DNA of 64,000 nt from Adiantum capillus-veneris (GCA_014529385.2 CM043959.1:92483529-92547528), one strand, 5' to 3'. Shown: positions 1 through 10,915, counted from the stretch's first letter. Notes: generated by a model from the letters alone, not told the origin. Numbers and translations: made by a program.

Positions 1-909
1 TGGGGCACGATTCCCAATGATCCTGGCGTCCATATGGCTGAAAAACAGTCAAATTACAGCGCATACACAACGCTGATTTTGCACCTGTACGGTGAGGTTA
101 TGACCCTCACCAGTGCCTGCTTTGGAGCAGCAGTTAGCTACCCCTGTTCCTGCTCAAGGAGGCTCTTGCCTCAGCACAAAAGCATGAACCCACACAACTG
201 TACATCAGTCAAATGAGTAGCCCTCTTGTGGGGCATCACATAACTGCACGTAGGGGAGAAAGAGAGCAGTATGTAGCGTGCGGGGCATCACTCCCGTCAC
301 CATACTGTGCATAGAGGGCAAGGTAAGCATTCCATAGCTTCTGTACCTGTTGCAATCCGCCTGTGGCTGAAAATGGCGCCCCCTTTGATGATATGCAGCT
401 CGTTTTTGCCTCCCAGAGTGGCAGAATCGCTCACAAGATGACACGTCGCCCAGTTTCCGAGTTTGGGCTTTCCCTGCTAAAAATATCTCAACTGGTGCGT
501 CAGTTGACTTCGCGGCAGAGTTGTAAAGTGTTCCCCTAGTCATACCGAAGGTAATGACGCGAACACATTTCGTGGCCCAAAATAGCAGTTCCCTAAATTT
601 TAGGAGATGCTTCCGTTGGGCTCCCACTGGTCTTCTGACCATCTATCCTCATTGGGACCGCATCCAAAAATGCAATGTGGCCCAACTGTCGGATACTTTT
701 TGTTGGAAGTCCCACCTTGACTTTACGCCTTAATTGAGTTCACTTCCTAGTATCCACCAACTTGCTAAGTGCGACGGGGGGACCTATATGATCTTGCTCT
801 GAGCCTAGACATCCTCTTACCATACGAATTCTAGTGCCGACCACTTCCCGTCTGCGGGTGAATCTACCGTTCACATTGGCCATACAATGTCCGACCGTTT
901 GCTACTTCA
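1..909 (-). mobile_element. 3' LTR of element A (partial)
   Basis: This stretch repeats 5423-6331 with only six substitutions in 909 bases (near 34, 70, 71, 327, 439 and 832), so it is the second LTR of the same minus-strand Ty3/gypsy element. Its U3 start is missing: at 909/910 the sequence passes straight into pol, so the LTR start (6332-6415 in the other copy), the polypurine tract and the 3' end of pol were deleted together. The rest of the LTR lies left of the window. Open frames inside it, such as 205-642, recur in both LTR copies and have no recognisable domain; I do not treat them as genes. Confidence 0.93.
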
Positions 910-2635
910 CAAAGGCATCCACATCTCTCCTCAAGGTAGGCCAATAGAAGGACGTCTCTACCGCTTTAACTGTTGCATCAATGCCACGATGCCCTGCATA
1001 CGGTGGGACATGACTCTCTTCCATGACCTTATGTCGCAGTGGCCTAGTGACACAAAGTCTGCCATGCATCATTATAAAACCATCTCTGAGGAGGTAGTGC
1101 TCGTGATGTTGCCCCTCTTGTAACTGTTCAAAGATCCTTGCAAAATCTTCATCAGCAATATACTGTTCCTTCATGCCATCTAACTCATGATGATAAGGAA
1201 TTGACACAGCTGAAATTTGTGGCTTTCTTGATAACGCATCAGCCACAACATTCTTCTTGCCTTCCACATGCATAATCTGGAAGTGGAACATGGAAAGAAT
1301 GTTTGCCCATCGCATATGCTTTTTGGATAACTTTGACTGTGTCAAGAAGTATCGCAAGGTCTGATGATCTGTTTGGACAACAAAATCAGCACCTAAGAGG
1401 TAGTGCTTCCAGCTAGAAAGCGCATGAATAACGGCCAAGAGTTCTTTCTCATAGACTTGCATAGTCCTCTCTGGCCCTTGCAAAATTCGGCTTTCATATG
1501 CTACTACCCGTCCATCTTGCATTAGCACTGCTCCGATGCTACTGCCACACGCGTCACACTGGACCACAAATGACTTCCTGAGATCTGGCAAAACAATAAT
1601 TGGATCTGAAGTCAACTTTTCCTTTAAGAGACTAAAAGCTGAAATCTCTTTTTGGGTCCATCTGAAAGTGACCTCTTTCTTTTGCAATGCGTGAAGAGGC
1701 GATGCTATCTCTGCAAAATTTCTGATAAACCTTCTATAGTAGGAACACAATCCCAAGAAGCTTCTGACATCGTGCACAGTCTTCAAGTCTGGCCATGTCT
1801 TGATAGCTTCGACCTTTGCGGGATCCATTCTAACACCATCCTTTGAGACTATGTGGCCCAGAAAGTGGATCTCTTCAAGGAAGAATTCACTTTTCTTAGG
1901 ATTGACAAGTAACTTGTGACTGCTCAGCTCTTCAAACACAATGGTCAAGTGACGCCTATGCTCCTCTTCATTCTTCGAATACACAATCATGTCATCGAAG
2001 AATGTTCCAACAAACTGTTGATGCGAGCGGAAAATCCGGTCCATCGTTCTGTTGAACGTGGCTGGAGCATTTGTTAGCCCAAACGGCATCACTAGAAACT
2101 CATAAAGACCAAATGTCGTTCTAAACGCAGTCTTGTGCACATCCTCTGGGCTTATACGAATCTGATGGTACCCACTCTTCAGGTCTATCCTTCTGAAAAT
2201 TGCAGCACCCTCTAAACGATCGAGAATATCATCAATGCGAGGAATAGGAAACCTATTCTTGATGGTATTCTTATTCAACGCACGGTAATCAATACACATG
2301 TGCCATGAGCCGTCCTTCTTCTGCACTAGGAGCACTGGGGAGCAAAAGGGTGAAGAACTAGGCTGAATCAGCCCCTTCTCTAATAACTCCTCAACCTGGC
2401 CCATAATCTCTTTCTGCTGTGCCGCACTAACCCTGTAGGGAGGTCTATTTGGTGGGCTACACCCTGGCACCAAATCTATCCGATGGTCCTCAGGTCTCTC
2501 TGGCGGTAATTGCGACGGTAATGAATCAGAAAAACAATCACTAAACTTTTGCAAAAATGCTGACCTTTCTTTATCTAACACAGATAAATTTGACCGATCC
2601 CTATCTGAGACATCACGTGCAAAAATCAAGTACAC
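902..2635 (-). pseudogene. Element A pol: RT, RNase H, truncated integrase
   Basis: The 577-residue frame is a Ty3/gypsy polymerase. After a linker comes reverse transcriptase with [42 protein letters not shown] and a TFFDDMIVYSK catalytic box (FFDD where YxDD is usual). Then come the connection ([15 protein letters not shown]) and RNase H ([34 protein letters not shown]). It ends in the integrase zinc-finger region (HRGIDATVKAVE, YWPTLRRDVDAFVK), and a stop lies just inside the LTR. The second zinc-finger half, the integrase DDE core and any chromodomain are deleted, so this copy cannot integrate itself. It sits one frame off the upstream gag-pro frame. Apart from the deletion it is undamaged, matching the near-identical LTRs. 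Confidence 0.93.
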
Positions 2636-2706
2636 AGAAAGATGATTCTTTATTACAGAAGTGATAGCAGAAGCAGATACAATAGGGACTGACTCTCCTT
2701 TAAGCT

Positions 2707-4890
2707 TTACATCAAGATGTGAGTTTTGCCCCTATGCTGTATAGTGATCTTTTTGTTGTAGGCATCCAAGACTCCATGCACTCGGAACATCCACGGGATC
2801 CCCAACAAGGCGTCACAACCTTCCAGCGGCATGATGTAAAACTCTTCAGTGTCCACATACGACTGAATATGCAGACGCAGTTTTCCAATGATGGGAGTAA
2901 CACACTCTGAGTGGCCAGGACATGCCAACCCTGCCTCTGCTGTGTACCCCATCTCTTCAGCTTTGATGTCGAGCTTCATAGCTAACTCTGGTGAGATAAA
3001 GTTGGCTTTGGCACCTGGATCAAAGAAGATGAGTGCCGTTTGATCCCTAACTTTACCCCATGCCCTGCATAACTCACTGGCATCTGTGCTGGGCCTGTCA
3101 CCCACCATGTCTGGCACTAAACCTGCCGTGGGTTTAGGCTTCTTGCCTTTCTGGTCTTCTTTATCCTCTGAGTCAGCTGGCCTTTTCCTTTGTGGACAAT
3201 TGATAGAAAAGTGACCAGGCTGCTCGCATATAAAGCATTTGTTCTCAGCCATTAGGACCTTCTTTTCCTCGAGCGACTTGCGCACAAAAGGCTTCCTTTT
3301 CTGTTTCTTTGCCTGCGCTCCAGAAGTCCCAGCTGAATCCTTGTCTTTGGTGGCCTGTTCAGACCCCTGTGACGCATCAGGAGCCGTTTTCACAAAGGGC
3401 TTCTTCGCTGAATTTTTCTTCTGCTGCCCTCCTTTATCACTGCTCGGAAATCCACTGTCCTCTCCTTTCAACAGGGCAAGACCAGTGTTCGCAACTTCCA
3501 TAAGCTGAGTAAGGGTAGCCACTCTGTTCTTTGTACAGTAATCACGAAGCCCTTTAGGCAGCCCACAACAATACTTCTCTATCTGCTCTGTCAGTGGCAC
3601 AAATCTGTAGGAGGTCACTGAGAGTAACGCTTTACAAAACCTCCTATTGTACTCCAGCAAGCTCTTGCACGAAGCTGAAGTAAGCTGGTGCCAATCTGTC
3701 AGGACATCGGCTTCAAATTCATTTGATAGCCAAGCAGATGCAAACATTTGCTTGAAGTAAACCCAAGTGGCGGGTGCCTGTCCTTGCATTAACAATGTCG
3801 TCCACCATGTAAGCGCATTGTCCTTTAAGAAAGTGGCAGCTTTCCTGATCTTCGATGCCTCTGTAAAATTCCCTCCCGCATAAGCTGTATCAAACTGCTG
3901 GAGGAAAGTGAGTGCCTTTGTCTTGTCCTCGAAACCACTAAAGGTACTGAACTTTACTGCTGCACCACCCTCTTTGTAAGCCTTCGGCTTCTCTAGTGCC
4001 CCCAAATTGTCATACGGGATGGTCTGCAACATGGGCACTGTACTAGGCATGATCGGTACGTGTTGGCCATTCACATTTTGCGTCAGAGGTGCGATATCTG
4101 GCTGCTGTCCAGAAAAACCAGCCATGCCAAAATGACCCTGTGGCACCCCAAACTGGCCCTGGTTGCCAAGGAAACCTTGCTGCATGCCGATATTACCATA
4201 CATGGGGTTTGGTATGATGCCTTGCATACCCCCGAACACTGTTCCTGGCAGGTACGGCTGACTTCCAGACGCATAACCAGCCATACTTTGGAACACTGAT
4301 CCACCCCCGAAATACCCAGGATGTACCGTGGGTGGTGGAAAAACTGAGTGCATAGCCTGGTATCCAGCTCCCTGTCCATTCAAGACAGCATGCTGGCTCT
4401 GAAAGGTGGCGGGCTGAACTGGCATAACCTGTGGAATAGGCGTTCTAGCCACTTGTTCAAGCACGGGAGGAACCTGCTTTGGAGCCCCCGACTCCGCAAC
4501 ATGCGAGTGTTCCCTTTCCTCCTGCGCCTCATGAAGTACCTGGGCTTGAGCTTCAACAAGCTCCGTACGCGGCGTAGGTTGCCTATTTTGATGTTGCACT
4601 GGTGGCGCTTGCAAGAATTCCATAAACCTCGGATTCTGCACCAGCTGCGAAAAGACATTCACCGCGGCAACTAACTGAGTCTTAAACGCATCATCCTCGA
4701 GTTGCCCTGTCATAAAGCCCTGTACTACTGGAGGGACATTCACGTTGACAGTAGGTACAGACTGACGTGGCCGTGAGCTCTCGCCAATCTCAAAAACCAT
4801 AGGAATCTCCTGCCTGTCCTTTGGAGAGGAACCCTCTTCCATAATTCCCTTCCCCTTGTCGGCCATAGTGTAATCCCCGTGTTCTTGCAC
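2707..4890 (-). CDS. Element A gag-protease polyprotein
   Basis: 727 residues. The N-terminal third is rich in Gly, Gln, Met and Pro. The capsid-like core is centred on KFSTFSGFEDKTKALTFLQQ and ALTWWTTLLMQ, followed by a Lys-rich stretch and a CCHC zinc knuckle (CFICEQPGHFSINC). The C-terminal aspartic protease has active site [12 protein letters not shown] and a second conserved block GCDALLGIPW. The active site reads D-P-G rather than D-S/T-G. Homologous elements in this window run from protease into pol in one frame. Here the frame stops at 2707, and the sequence encoding [18 protein letters not shown] continues into pol in another frame, so a one-base shift separates them: either a mutation or a translational frameshift. 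The frame is long and clean, unlike most transposon ORFs here. Confidence 0.9.
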   Translation of the reverse strand: MQEHGDYTMADKGKGIMEEGSSPKDRQEIPMVFEIGESSRPRQSVPTVNVNVPPVVQGFMTGQLEDDAFKTQLVAAVNVFSQLVQNPRFMEFLQAPPVQHQNRQPTPRTELVEAQAQVLHEAQEEREHSHVAESGAPKQVPPVLEQVARTPIPQVMPVQPATFQSQHAVLNGQGAGYQAMHSVFPPPTVHPGYFGGGSVFQSMAGYASGSQPYLPGTVFGGMQGIIPNPMYGNIGMQQGFLGNQGQFGVPQGHFGMAGFSGQQPDIAPLTQNVNGQHVPIMPSTVPMLQTIPYDNLGALEKPKAYKEGGAAVKFSTFSGFEDKTKALTFLQQFDTAYAGGNFTEASKIRKAATFLKDNALTWWTTLLMQGQAPATWVYFKQMFASAWLSNEFEADVLTDWHQLTSASCKSLLEYNRRFCKALLSVTSYRFVPLTEQIEKYCCGLPKGLRDYCTKNRVATLTQLMEVANTGLALLKGEDSGFPSSDKGGQQKKNSAKKPFVKTAPDASQGSEQATKDKDSAGTSGAQAKKQKRKPFVRKSLEEKKVLMAENKCFICEQPGHFSINCPQRKRPADSEDKEDQKGKKPKPTAGLVPDMVGDRPSTDASELCRAWGKVRDQTALIFFDPGAKANFISPELAMKLDIKAEEMGYTAEAGLACPGHSECVTPIIGKLRLHIQSYVDTEEFYIMPLEGCDALLGIPWMFRVHGVLDAYNKKITIQHRGKTHILM

Positions 4891-4946
4891 TGTGTGTCTT
4901 TACCCTGAACAATCCAGGCTCACTCTTTGAGGAGAAAGTGATTGAT

Positions 4947-4964
4947 GTCCCGGCAACGGAACCA
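4947..4964 (-). promoter_or_regulatory. Primer binding site of element A, Asp-type
   Basis: Read on the minus strand, TGGTTCCGTTGCCGGGAC directly follows the LTR end (CA at 4966-4965). It resembles the TGGCGCCGTTGCCGGGGA site known from tRNA-Asp-primed plant elements such as Athila, with a few changes. All other readable primer sites in the window are of the initiator-Met type. Confidence 0.7.
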
Positions 4965-6415
4965 TGAAACCGGCCCGTAGGGCGGTAGGCGTTGGCTTTC
5001 ACCCGAAATTCTTTACTTTATACACACACACAAAGCACTTTGCAAAGAGAACCTGCGACGGGAGTTAACACTTCAACTCACACACGGCTCGGAAGCTAGA
5101 ATGCTCCGAGCAGACGCCGACAACCTGTAGGCCCCAAAATTGGCGCCCCTTTCGGTATTTCTTTATTCTTTAGGAGGGTAAATTACAAGGTAAGGTCCTG
5201 GGAATCCTTCACGTGTATCCACCTAGATACCATTTGATTTGGCCAAATTTCGGCAGCATAACAGCCCCAAAACTTGCGCGAAACCAATTCCCCTGCTGGA
5301 ACTCGCTTGCACTGTCGTATACCCTCTGATTCCTGTCCAAAAACAGTAAATTCAGCACGCTGTATTTACTGGTTTTTGCCCTGTTTTCAGCCCCAAACAG
5401 TCCCCTAACTGTCCTTTGCCAGTGGGGCACGATTCCCAATGATCCTGGCGTCCGTATGGCTGAAAAACAGTCAAATTACAGCGCATACACAGTGCTGATT
5501 TTGCACCTGTACGGTGAGGTTATGACCCTCACCAGTGCCTGCTTTGGAGCAGCAGTTAGCTACCCCTGTTCCTGCTCAAGGAGGCTCTTGCCTCAGCACA
5601 AAAGCATGAACCCACACAACTGTACATCAGTCAAATGAGTAGCCCTCTTGTGGGGCATCACATAACTGCACGTAGGGGAGAAAGAGAGCAGTATGTAGCG
5701 TGCGGGGCATCACTCCCGTCACCATACTGTGCATAGAGGGCAAGGTAAGCATTCCATAGCTTCTGTACTTGTTGCAATCCGCCTGTGGCTGAAAATGGCG
5801 CCCCCTTTGATGATATGCAGCTCGTTTTTGCCTCCCAGAGTGGCAGAATCGCTCACAAGCTGACACGTCGCCCAGTTTCCGAGTTTGGGCTTTCCCTGCT
5901 AAAAATATCTCAACTGGTGCGTCAGTTGACTTCGCGGCAGAGTTGTAAAGTGTTCCCCTAGTCATACCGAAGGTAATGACGCGAACACATTTCGTGGCCC
6001 AAAATAGCAGTTCCCTAAATTTTAGGAGATGCTTCCGTTGGGCTCCCACTGGTCTTCTGACCATCTATCCTCATTGGGACCGCATCCAAAAATGCAATGT
6101 GGCCCAACTGTCGGATACTTTTTGTTGGAAGTCCCACCTTGACTTTACGCCTTAATTGAGTTCACTTCCTAGTATCCACCAACTTGCTAAGTGCGACGGG
6201 GGGACCTATATGATCTTGCTCTGAGCCTAGACATCCTCTTACCATACGAATTCCAGTGCCGACCACTTCCCGTCTGCGGGTGAATCTACCGTTCACATTG
6301 GCCATACAATGTCCGACCGTTTGCTACTTCAAGAAGAGGGTCTTAAACAAATAAAATAAACCCCATTGGAAAGAAACCAACAACCAAGGTTAGCAGTTGC
6401 CACATCTCTGTGACA
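4965..6415 (-). mobile_element. 5' LTR of element A
   Basis: This is the full-length LTR, 1451 bp. On the minus strand it starts TGTCACAGAG at 6415 and ends ...CCGGTTTCA at 4965, next to the primer site. The right edge is placed by comparison with the related LTR at 26143-27110, which also carries 'agagggtc' and then an A-rich stretch before TGACA. It contains the block shared by LTR families here (minus-strand AAAGAAATACCGAAAGGGGC then TTTTGGGGCC, about 5130-5168). Element A is inserted in another LTR, whose remnant resumes at 6416. The target duplication cannot be checked because the other end is outside the window. Confidence 0.85.
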
Positions 6416-6694
6416 TGGTTAATAACTGCCACGTCCTCGTGACACAGGGCCCTCACTTCTCAGAGCATCTGGACGTAGAGTCTGAGAGTGAGAACCCTCC
6501 CACTCTCTTGTACTTTGAATAGAGATTAATACAAAAAGAAATACCGAAAGGGGCGCCAGTCTTTGGGGCCAATATCTCTAGGCATGAAACTCCACCGGGT
6601 CTTGTCGAAGCAAGTGTGAATTGTGAATTGTTTTGAAGTGAATCTGTGCTGTCTCGTGGTAGAATCTTGGCTTGGAGTGTCCAAGTTTGCTACA
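6416..6694 (+). mobile_element. 3' part of a + strand LTR split by element A
   Basis: From 'cctcacttctcagagcatct' to CCAAGTTTGCTACA this matches the R/U5 half of LTRs B, C and D. The usual U3 start (TGTCAC...) is absent because element A interrupts it. No TGGTATCAGAGC site follows the terminal TACA, so it was a 3' LTR or a solo LTR. Confidence 0.8.
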
Positions 6695-6906
6695 AAAACG
6701 CTATCTGCTTAGGGCTGAAAACAGAAAACGCTTGCTGATCTGTGTTGAAACTGAAACGATAGGCTGATCTGCTGTGAGAGGGCGAATGTGGCGAGGATCT
6801 GCAACCTAACGGGTGAGGTTCGACGAGGCGAAGGGCTGATCTAAAAAGGCTGGTCCTCAATGCTGAAAACGTTGGTCTTCTTGGTGCAAAAACGTTGGGC
6901 TGCTTC
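6695..6906. other. Unassigned flank between LTRs
   Basis: 212 bases with recurrent 'aaaacg' and 'ctgatct' words and no coding signal. It ends in GCTTC, the target copy for element B. It continues across element B at 12208. Confidence 0.5.
6902..6906. repeat. Target site duplication of element B, left copy
   Basis: GCTTC directly precedes the LTR start TGTCACAAAG. The identical pentamer at 12203-12207 follows the other LTR. Confidence 0.9.
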
Positions 6907-7517
6907 TGTCACAAAGTGATGACGTGGCTACCGACAGCAGAAACCCTAATTTTACAGAAACCCTAATTTCTGGAAACCCTAACCCTAACTGCTGGCTGAA
7001 ACCCTAATTGCTGAAACCCGAAAATCTGCCACGTGGGCCAGCGTACGGTGATTCCGGAATTTCGGGCGGAAAAAGCGGAGCTGAAAAAAAAAGCTGCAAG
7101 GGCGACGCAATTTTCAGCTTTTGGGCTTTTCTGACTACGCTTTGAGAGAGAAAGAGAGAACTTGCTTTATTTTTGGCTCTCATTGAGAGAGAGAAAGAAA
7201 CTGCTTTTGCTTTCAAGCTTTTGGGGTTCTGCTTTTGGGCATCCCTTGTAACATTTAAATACGCGGATTAGGGCTCACTTCTCAGAGCATCTGGACGCAG
7301 AGTCTGAGAGTGAAACCCTAACCGCTCTTGTACTCTGACATTGATTTTTAATACTTAAAGAAATACCGAAAGGGGCGCTAGTCTTTGGGGCCAATATCTC
7401 TAGGCACGGAACTCCGCCGGGCCAGTGCAAATCTATTGTGATCTGTGAATTGTTTTGAAGTGGTTATTTGGTGCTGTCGCGATTGATTCTTGACTTGGAG
7501 TGTCCAAGTCTGTTACA
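6907..7517 (+). mobile_element. 5' LTR of element B
   Basis: It starts TGTCACAAAGTGATGACGTGG and ends TCTGTTACA. The U3 has several AAACCCTAA telo-box-like words (about 6943-7010), a TGACGTGG box and CCACGTGG. A TTTAAATACGCGG TATA-like box (about 7254) precedes the conserved R/U5 block GAAATACCGAAAGGGGCG at about 7360. Confidence 0.93.
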
Positions 7518-7518
7518 G

Positions 7519-7530
7519 TGGTATCAGAGC
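7519..7530 (+). promoter_or_regulatory. Primer binding site, tRNA-iMet
   Basis: TGGTATCAGAGC begins one base after the LTR. This is the standard plant initiator-Met primer site. Confidence 0.92.
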
Positions 7531-7591
7531 ACGGCCGATTTCTCTTCTACGGGAAATCTGATCCCCGATTTTTTTTTTTTCCGTGGCACCT

Positions 7592-9130
7592 ATGGCTTCA
7601 CGCAAGGATCAGTCGACTCCCTCTACATATGGAGATGCGGACAGGGATCACAACGAAAATTCAGACAGAGAGTATGGCCCGCCTCGGCCTGAGAGATGAA
7701 ACGTCGTCAATTGATTGGCGATGCAACAAAGATGATACTCAGTATTGCGAAGGATCCGAAATTGGCAAAATATATGAGCGAGACTTCTTTTCAGGAAGTG
7801 CATGCACAGTGGCAGAAAACCACTACACCACCCTTGAAACCCGCTCTCAAGAAACCTTCTGATCACAAAAACAGTATTCAGAGAAGGAATTACAAGAGGT
7901 GGTTGAAGCACGGATTGCTCAGCTTTTTGACGCGCAAAAGAAAGCCAAAAAGCACGGTAAAAAGCAAAAGAAAAGCACTGACTTCCCTGGATATTTGGGT
8001 CGTCAGTCGACTTTTGACAAGGCAAAGAAACAGAAGAAGCGTGCTCGATTTGAAGGAGTACCCAGTTCTTCTTCTTCTTCTGACAGTTCTTCTAGCTCTT
8101 CATATTCGAGCGAAGAAGACAGAAAAGGTAAAAAGCGAAGCAAGAAACAAAGCTTCGGAAAGGGCAAGAAAAAGGCAACGAAGGCTAAATCTCGCCCAGA
8201 GATTGACAGTTCTACTGAGGGACTCGTCTACAGACAGCTCAGATTCTGATGATGGAAACTTCTATGCAAACAAGAAGAATTTTTACAAAGCCAACCAGTA
8301 TGACTTTCTCGAAGATAAAAGCAAGAAAGTTCAAGAGTTTAAGGAAGGTGGCCACTCGATCAAGTTTGATACTTTTTCAGGATACTCAGATGCTTCGAAG
8401 GCTTTGTCTTCTATACAGCAGTTTGACATTGCTTTCGCGGGAGGACGCTATTGAGAGCACTCCAAGATTCGGAGAGCTACCTCTTACTTAAAGGGGAATG
8501 CTCGTACTTGGTGGTCCACCCTTCTTTTAAACAAGACTGCGCTAGTTAAATGGCTGAAATTTAAGAAGCTTTTTATTTCTTCTTGGTTGACGCAAGAATA
8601 TGAACGAGATATACGAGCTGCTTGGAACCATTTTCGGATGACCAAGAAAGATACTATCAATGCTTATTGTGAGAGATTCTGGAGCTCTTTTCTACCCGCC
8701 TCTTCATTCAAGAAGATCTCGTTCAGAGAACAGATTGAGCGGTTCACCTTGGGTCTACCTACAGAGATCCGAGATCACTGCTTGGAGCAGAATTGAGCTT
8801 CTATTCAGGAGTTGATGAGTCAAGCGAAGCGGGGCTTTGCGATTCACTCTGGCAGTCTGACTTACCACACAGATGAGAACATGACACAACGAGCCGAATA
8901 GACTTCTGGGAATGAAAGTAGAAAGAAAAAGAGCAACCCAGAGAAAAAGGATGTACGACCCAAGCTTACTCCTCAGGAGTGAGCTCGATTCATCAAGGAG
9001 GGGAAGTGCTTTGGATGCGGGGAACAGGGACACATCTCCGCGAAGTGGCCTAAAAAGGTACAGAAAGAACAAAAAATGATAAGGACGACGATAGGCCTGA
9101 GAGTTCGAGAGCAGCTGAAGAACGTGGACG
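7592..9130 (+). pseudogene. Element B gag
   Basis: It starts at ATGGCTTCACGCAAGGATCA (7592), the position shared with the gags at 45344 and 49339. Frames are broken, but pieces read [19 protein letters not shown], then a Ser-rich stretch (about 8066-8115) followed by Lys-rich [16 protein letters not shown]. The capsid-like core follows: KFDTFSGYSDASKALSSIQQ, then [12 protein letters not shown], then [18 protein letters not shown] zinc knuckle CFGCGEQGHISAK lacks its last Cys (TGG codon). In-frame stops include TGA at about 8452 and TGA at about 8795. Gag would form the particle and bind RNA; this copy cannot. Confidence 0.85.
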
Positions 9131-9179
9131 AAAAGGCAAGATGAAAACAGGACTGGTTCCAGATTGTGTCGGTACCGAT

Positions 9180-10706
9180 CCCGACACCATGGATGAGAGT
9201 ACAGAACTTTGCCGAGCTTGGGGCAAAGTGAAAGATTAAGAGGCCCTGATTTTCTTTGATGCAGGAGCCAAGGCGAACTTCATTTCAACCGGAATTGGTG
9301 GCGCGGCTCGAGATTACTCCCGATCGGATGGGACCACTTACAGGGGTAGCTCTAGCGGCACCTGGGATGGACGTAGCCATTACACCTGTCATTGGCAAAC
9401 TTCGGTTGCATTGTCAGGGGTATTTGGGCATAAGGACTTCTTCATAATGCCTTTGGAGGGTTGTGATGTTCTCTTAGGGATTCCCTGGTACCACAAGAAC
9501 AACGCCGTGGTCGATTATCGGGCGAGAAAAGCGACTTTGACTACAGAAAAGGGCAGAACAATTGTACTTGATATTAAACTGAAGGGCGAGTTTGTCCCTA
9601 TTGTATCGGCTCGGCCATTTCAAAATTAATGAAATCGAGTCTGTTTGTTTACTCGATCGTTATAAAAGAATTGAGCGATAAGGATAGGACAAATATGTCT
9701 AAACTTGATAAAGAACGCCAAGATTTTCTCCACTCACGCCGATTGCTTCTGAGAGGGCCTACCAGGATAGTTACCACCTGCTCGTCCTGAAGATCATACC
9801 ATTGATCTGATACCTTGAAGCACACCACCGAACCGGCCACCTTACCGTGTGAGCCGAGCACAGAATGAAGAGATTATGAACCAAGTGAAAGACCTCTTAT
9901 AAAAGGGTCTTGTCCAGCCTTGTACTTCACCGTATTGCTCTCCAGTGTTGGTTTTGAAGAAAGATGGATCTTGGAGGATGTGCATCGATTATAGAGCTCT
10001 CAACAAAATCATCATCAAGAACAGATTTCCGATTCCTAGGATCGATGATATACTCGACAGGTTACAGGGATCCTCGTGCTTTAGCAGGATTGACTTGAAG
10101 AGTGGATATCATCATATCTGAATCGCGCCAAGAGACGTCTACAAGACAGCCTTTCGGACTACTTTTGGGTTATTTGAGTTTTTGGTGATGTCTTTTGGCT
10201 TAACCAATGCTCCTGCGACATTTAACCGGATGATAGACAGGATTTTTCGAGAGTACAGACTATTTGTTGGCACTTTCTTTGACGACATCATTGTTTTCTC
10301 CAAGAATGAGGCAGAACACAGAGATCATTTGCTTCAGGTATTTCAAGCATTACGAGATCACAAGTTAGTGATTAATGCAAAGAAAAGTAATTTTTTCCTA
10401 CTAGAGATACACTTTTTGGGACCATTGTCTCAGCAGCTGGAGTGCAAATGGACCCGGCCAAGATAGAGACTATCCGTGATTGGCCCGATTTGAAGAATGT
10501 CCATGAAGATAGAAGCTTCTTGGGACTGTGTTCGTACTACAGGCGGTTCATACGACAGTTTGCAGAGGTTGCTTCCCCTTTGCATGTCTTGACACAGAAA
10601 GGAGTCCCTTTCTCGTGGGGATCCACAGAGGTGACTGCCTTTCGGACATTGAGAGAGAAATTGACTACGGGACCAGTTTTGACTTTGCCGGACTTGCAGA
10701 AACCTT
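9180..10706 (+). pseudogene. Element B protease and reverse transcriptase
   Basis: The protease begins at [12 protein letters not shown]; its active site is encoded as FFDAGAKANF before a frameshift. It continues [20 protein letters not shown] (9424-9483). RT pieces follow: [16 protein letters not shown] (about 9964), [35 protein letters not shown] (about 10194) and [16 protein letters not shown]. The connection reads [20 protein letters not shown] (about 10525). Several stops and single-base shifts make it non-functional. At about 10700 the sequence jumps from LTLPDLQK directly to integrase C-terminal sequence. Confidence 0.88.
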
Positions 10707-10915
10707 TTAAGGGTGATGTGCCTGATGATGGGGAGCCTGATGAGCAATCCGAAGTGGAAGAAAACGAGGAGATCCTTGTTCCTGAACAAATTTTGGCACA
10801 TAAGGATACGAAGACTAAAGGTAAAGTCCGAAGGCGGTTCTTGGTTAAGTTCAAGAACTATCTTGCATTGGATGCGAAGTGGATGGAGGAGGAGGACTTC
10901 GCAGATACTCCTTAG
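10442..10915 (+). pseudogene. Chimeric ORF: RT connection fused to chromodomain
   Basis: A 157-residue open frame starts in the RT connection ([20 protein letters not shown]) and runs through [17 protein letters not shown]. It then switches in frame to [16 protein letters not shown], which in element C follows the integrase core. It ends in a chromodomain-like segment ([28 protein letters not shown]). The joint lies at AAACCTTTTAAG, where both parent sequences can read similarly, so a short-homology deletion is likely. RNase H and the integrase zinc finger and DDE core are lost. It is probably untranslated. Confidence 0.8.

Noticed and set aside
205-642. 145-residue frame, repeated at 5627-6064
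   Set aside because: It lies in the LTRs of element A; no domain, and the repeat reflects LTR identity rather than conservation.
6332-6336. Right end of element A LTR at 6331
   Set aside because: It starts with TG on the minus strand, but comparison with 26143-27110 extends the LTR to TGACA at 6415; 909/6331 is a deletion point.
7519-7530. Partial tRNA gene
   Set aside because: Only the 12-base primer site; no cloverleaf around it.
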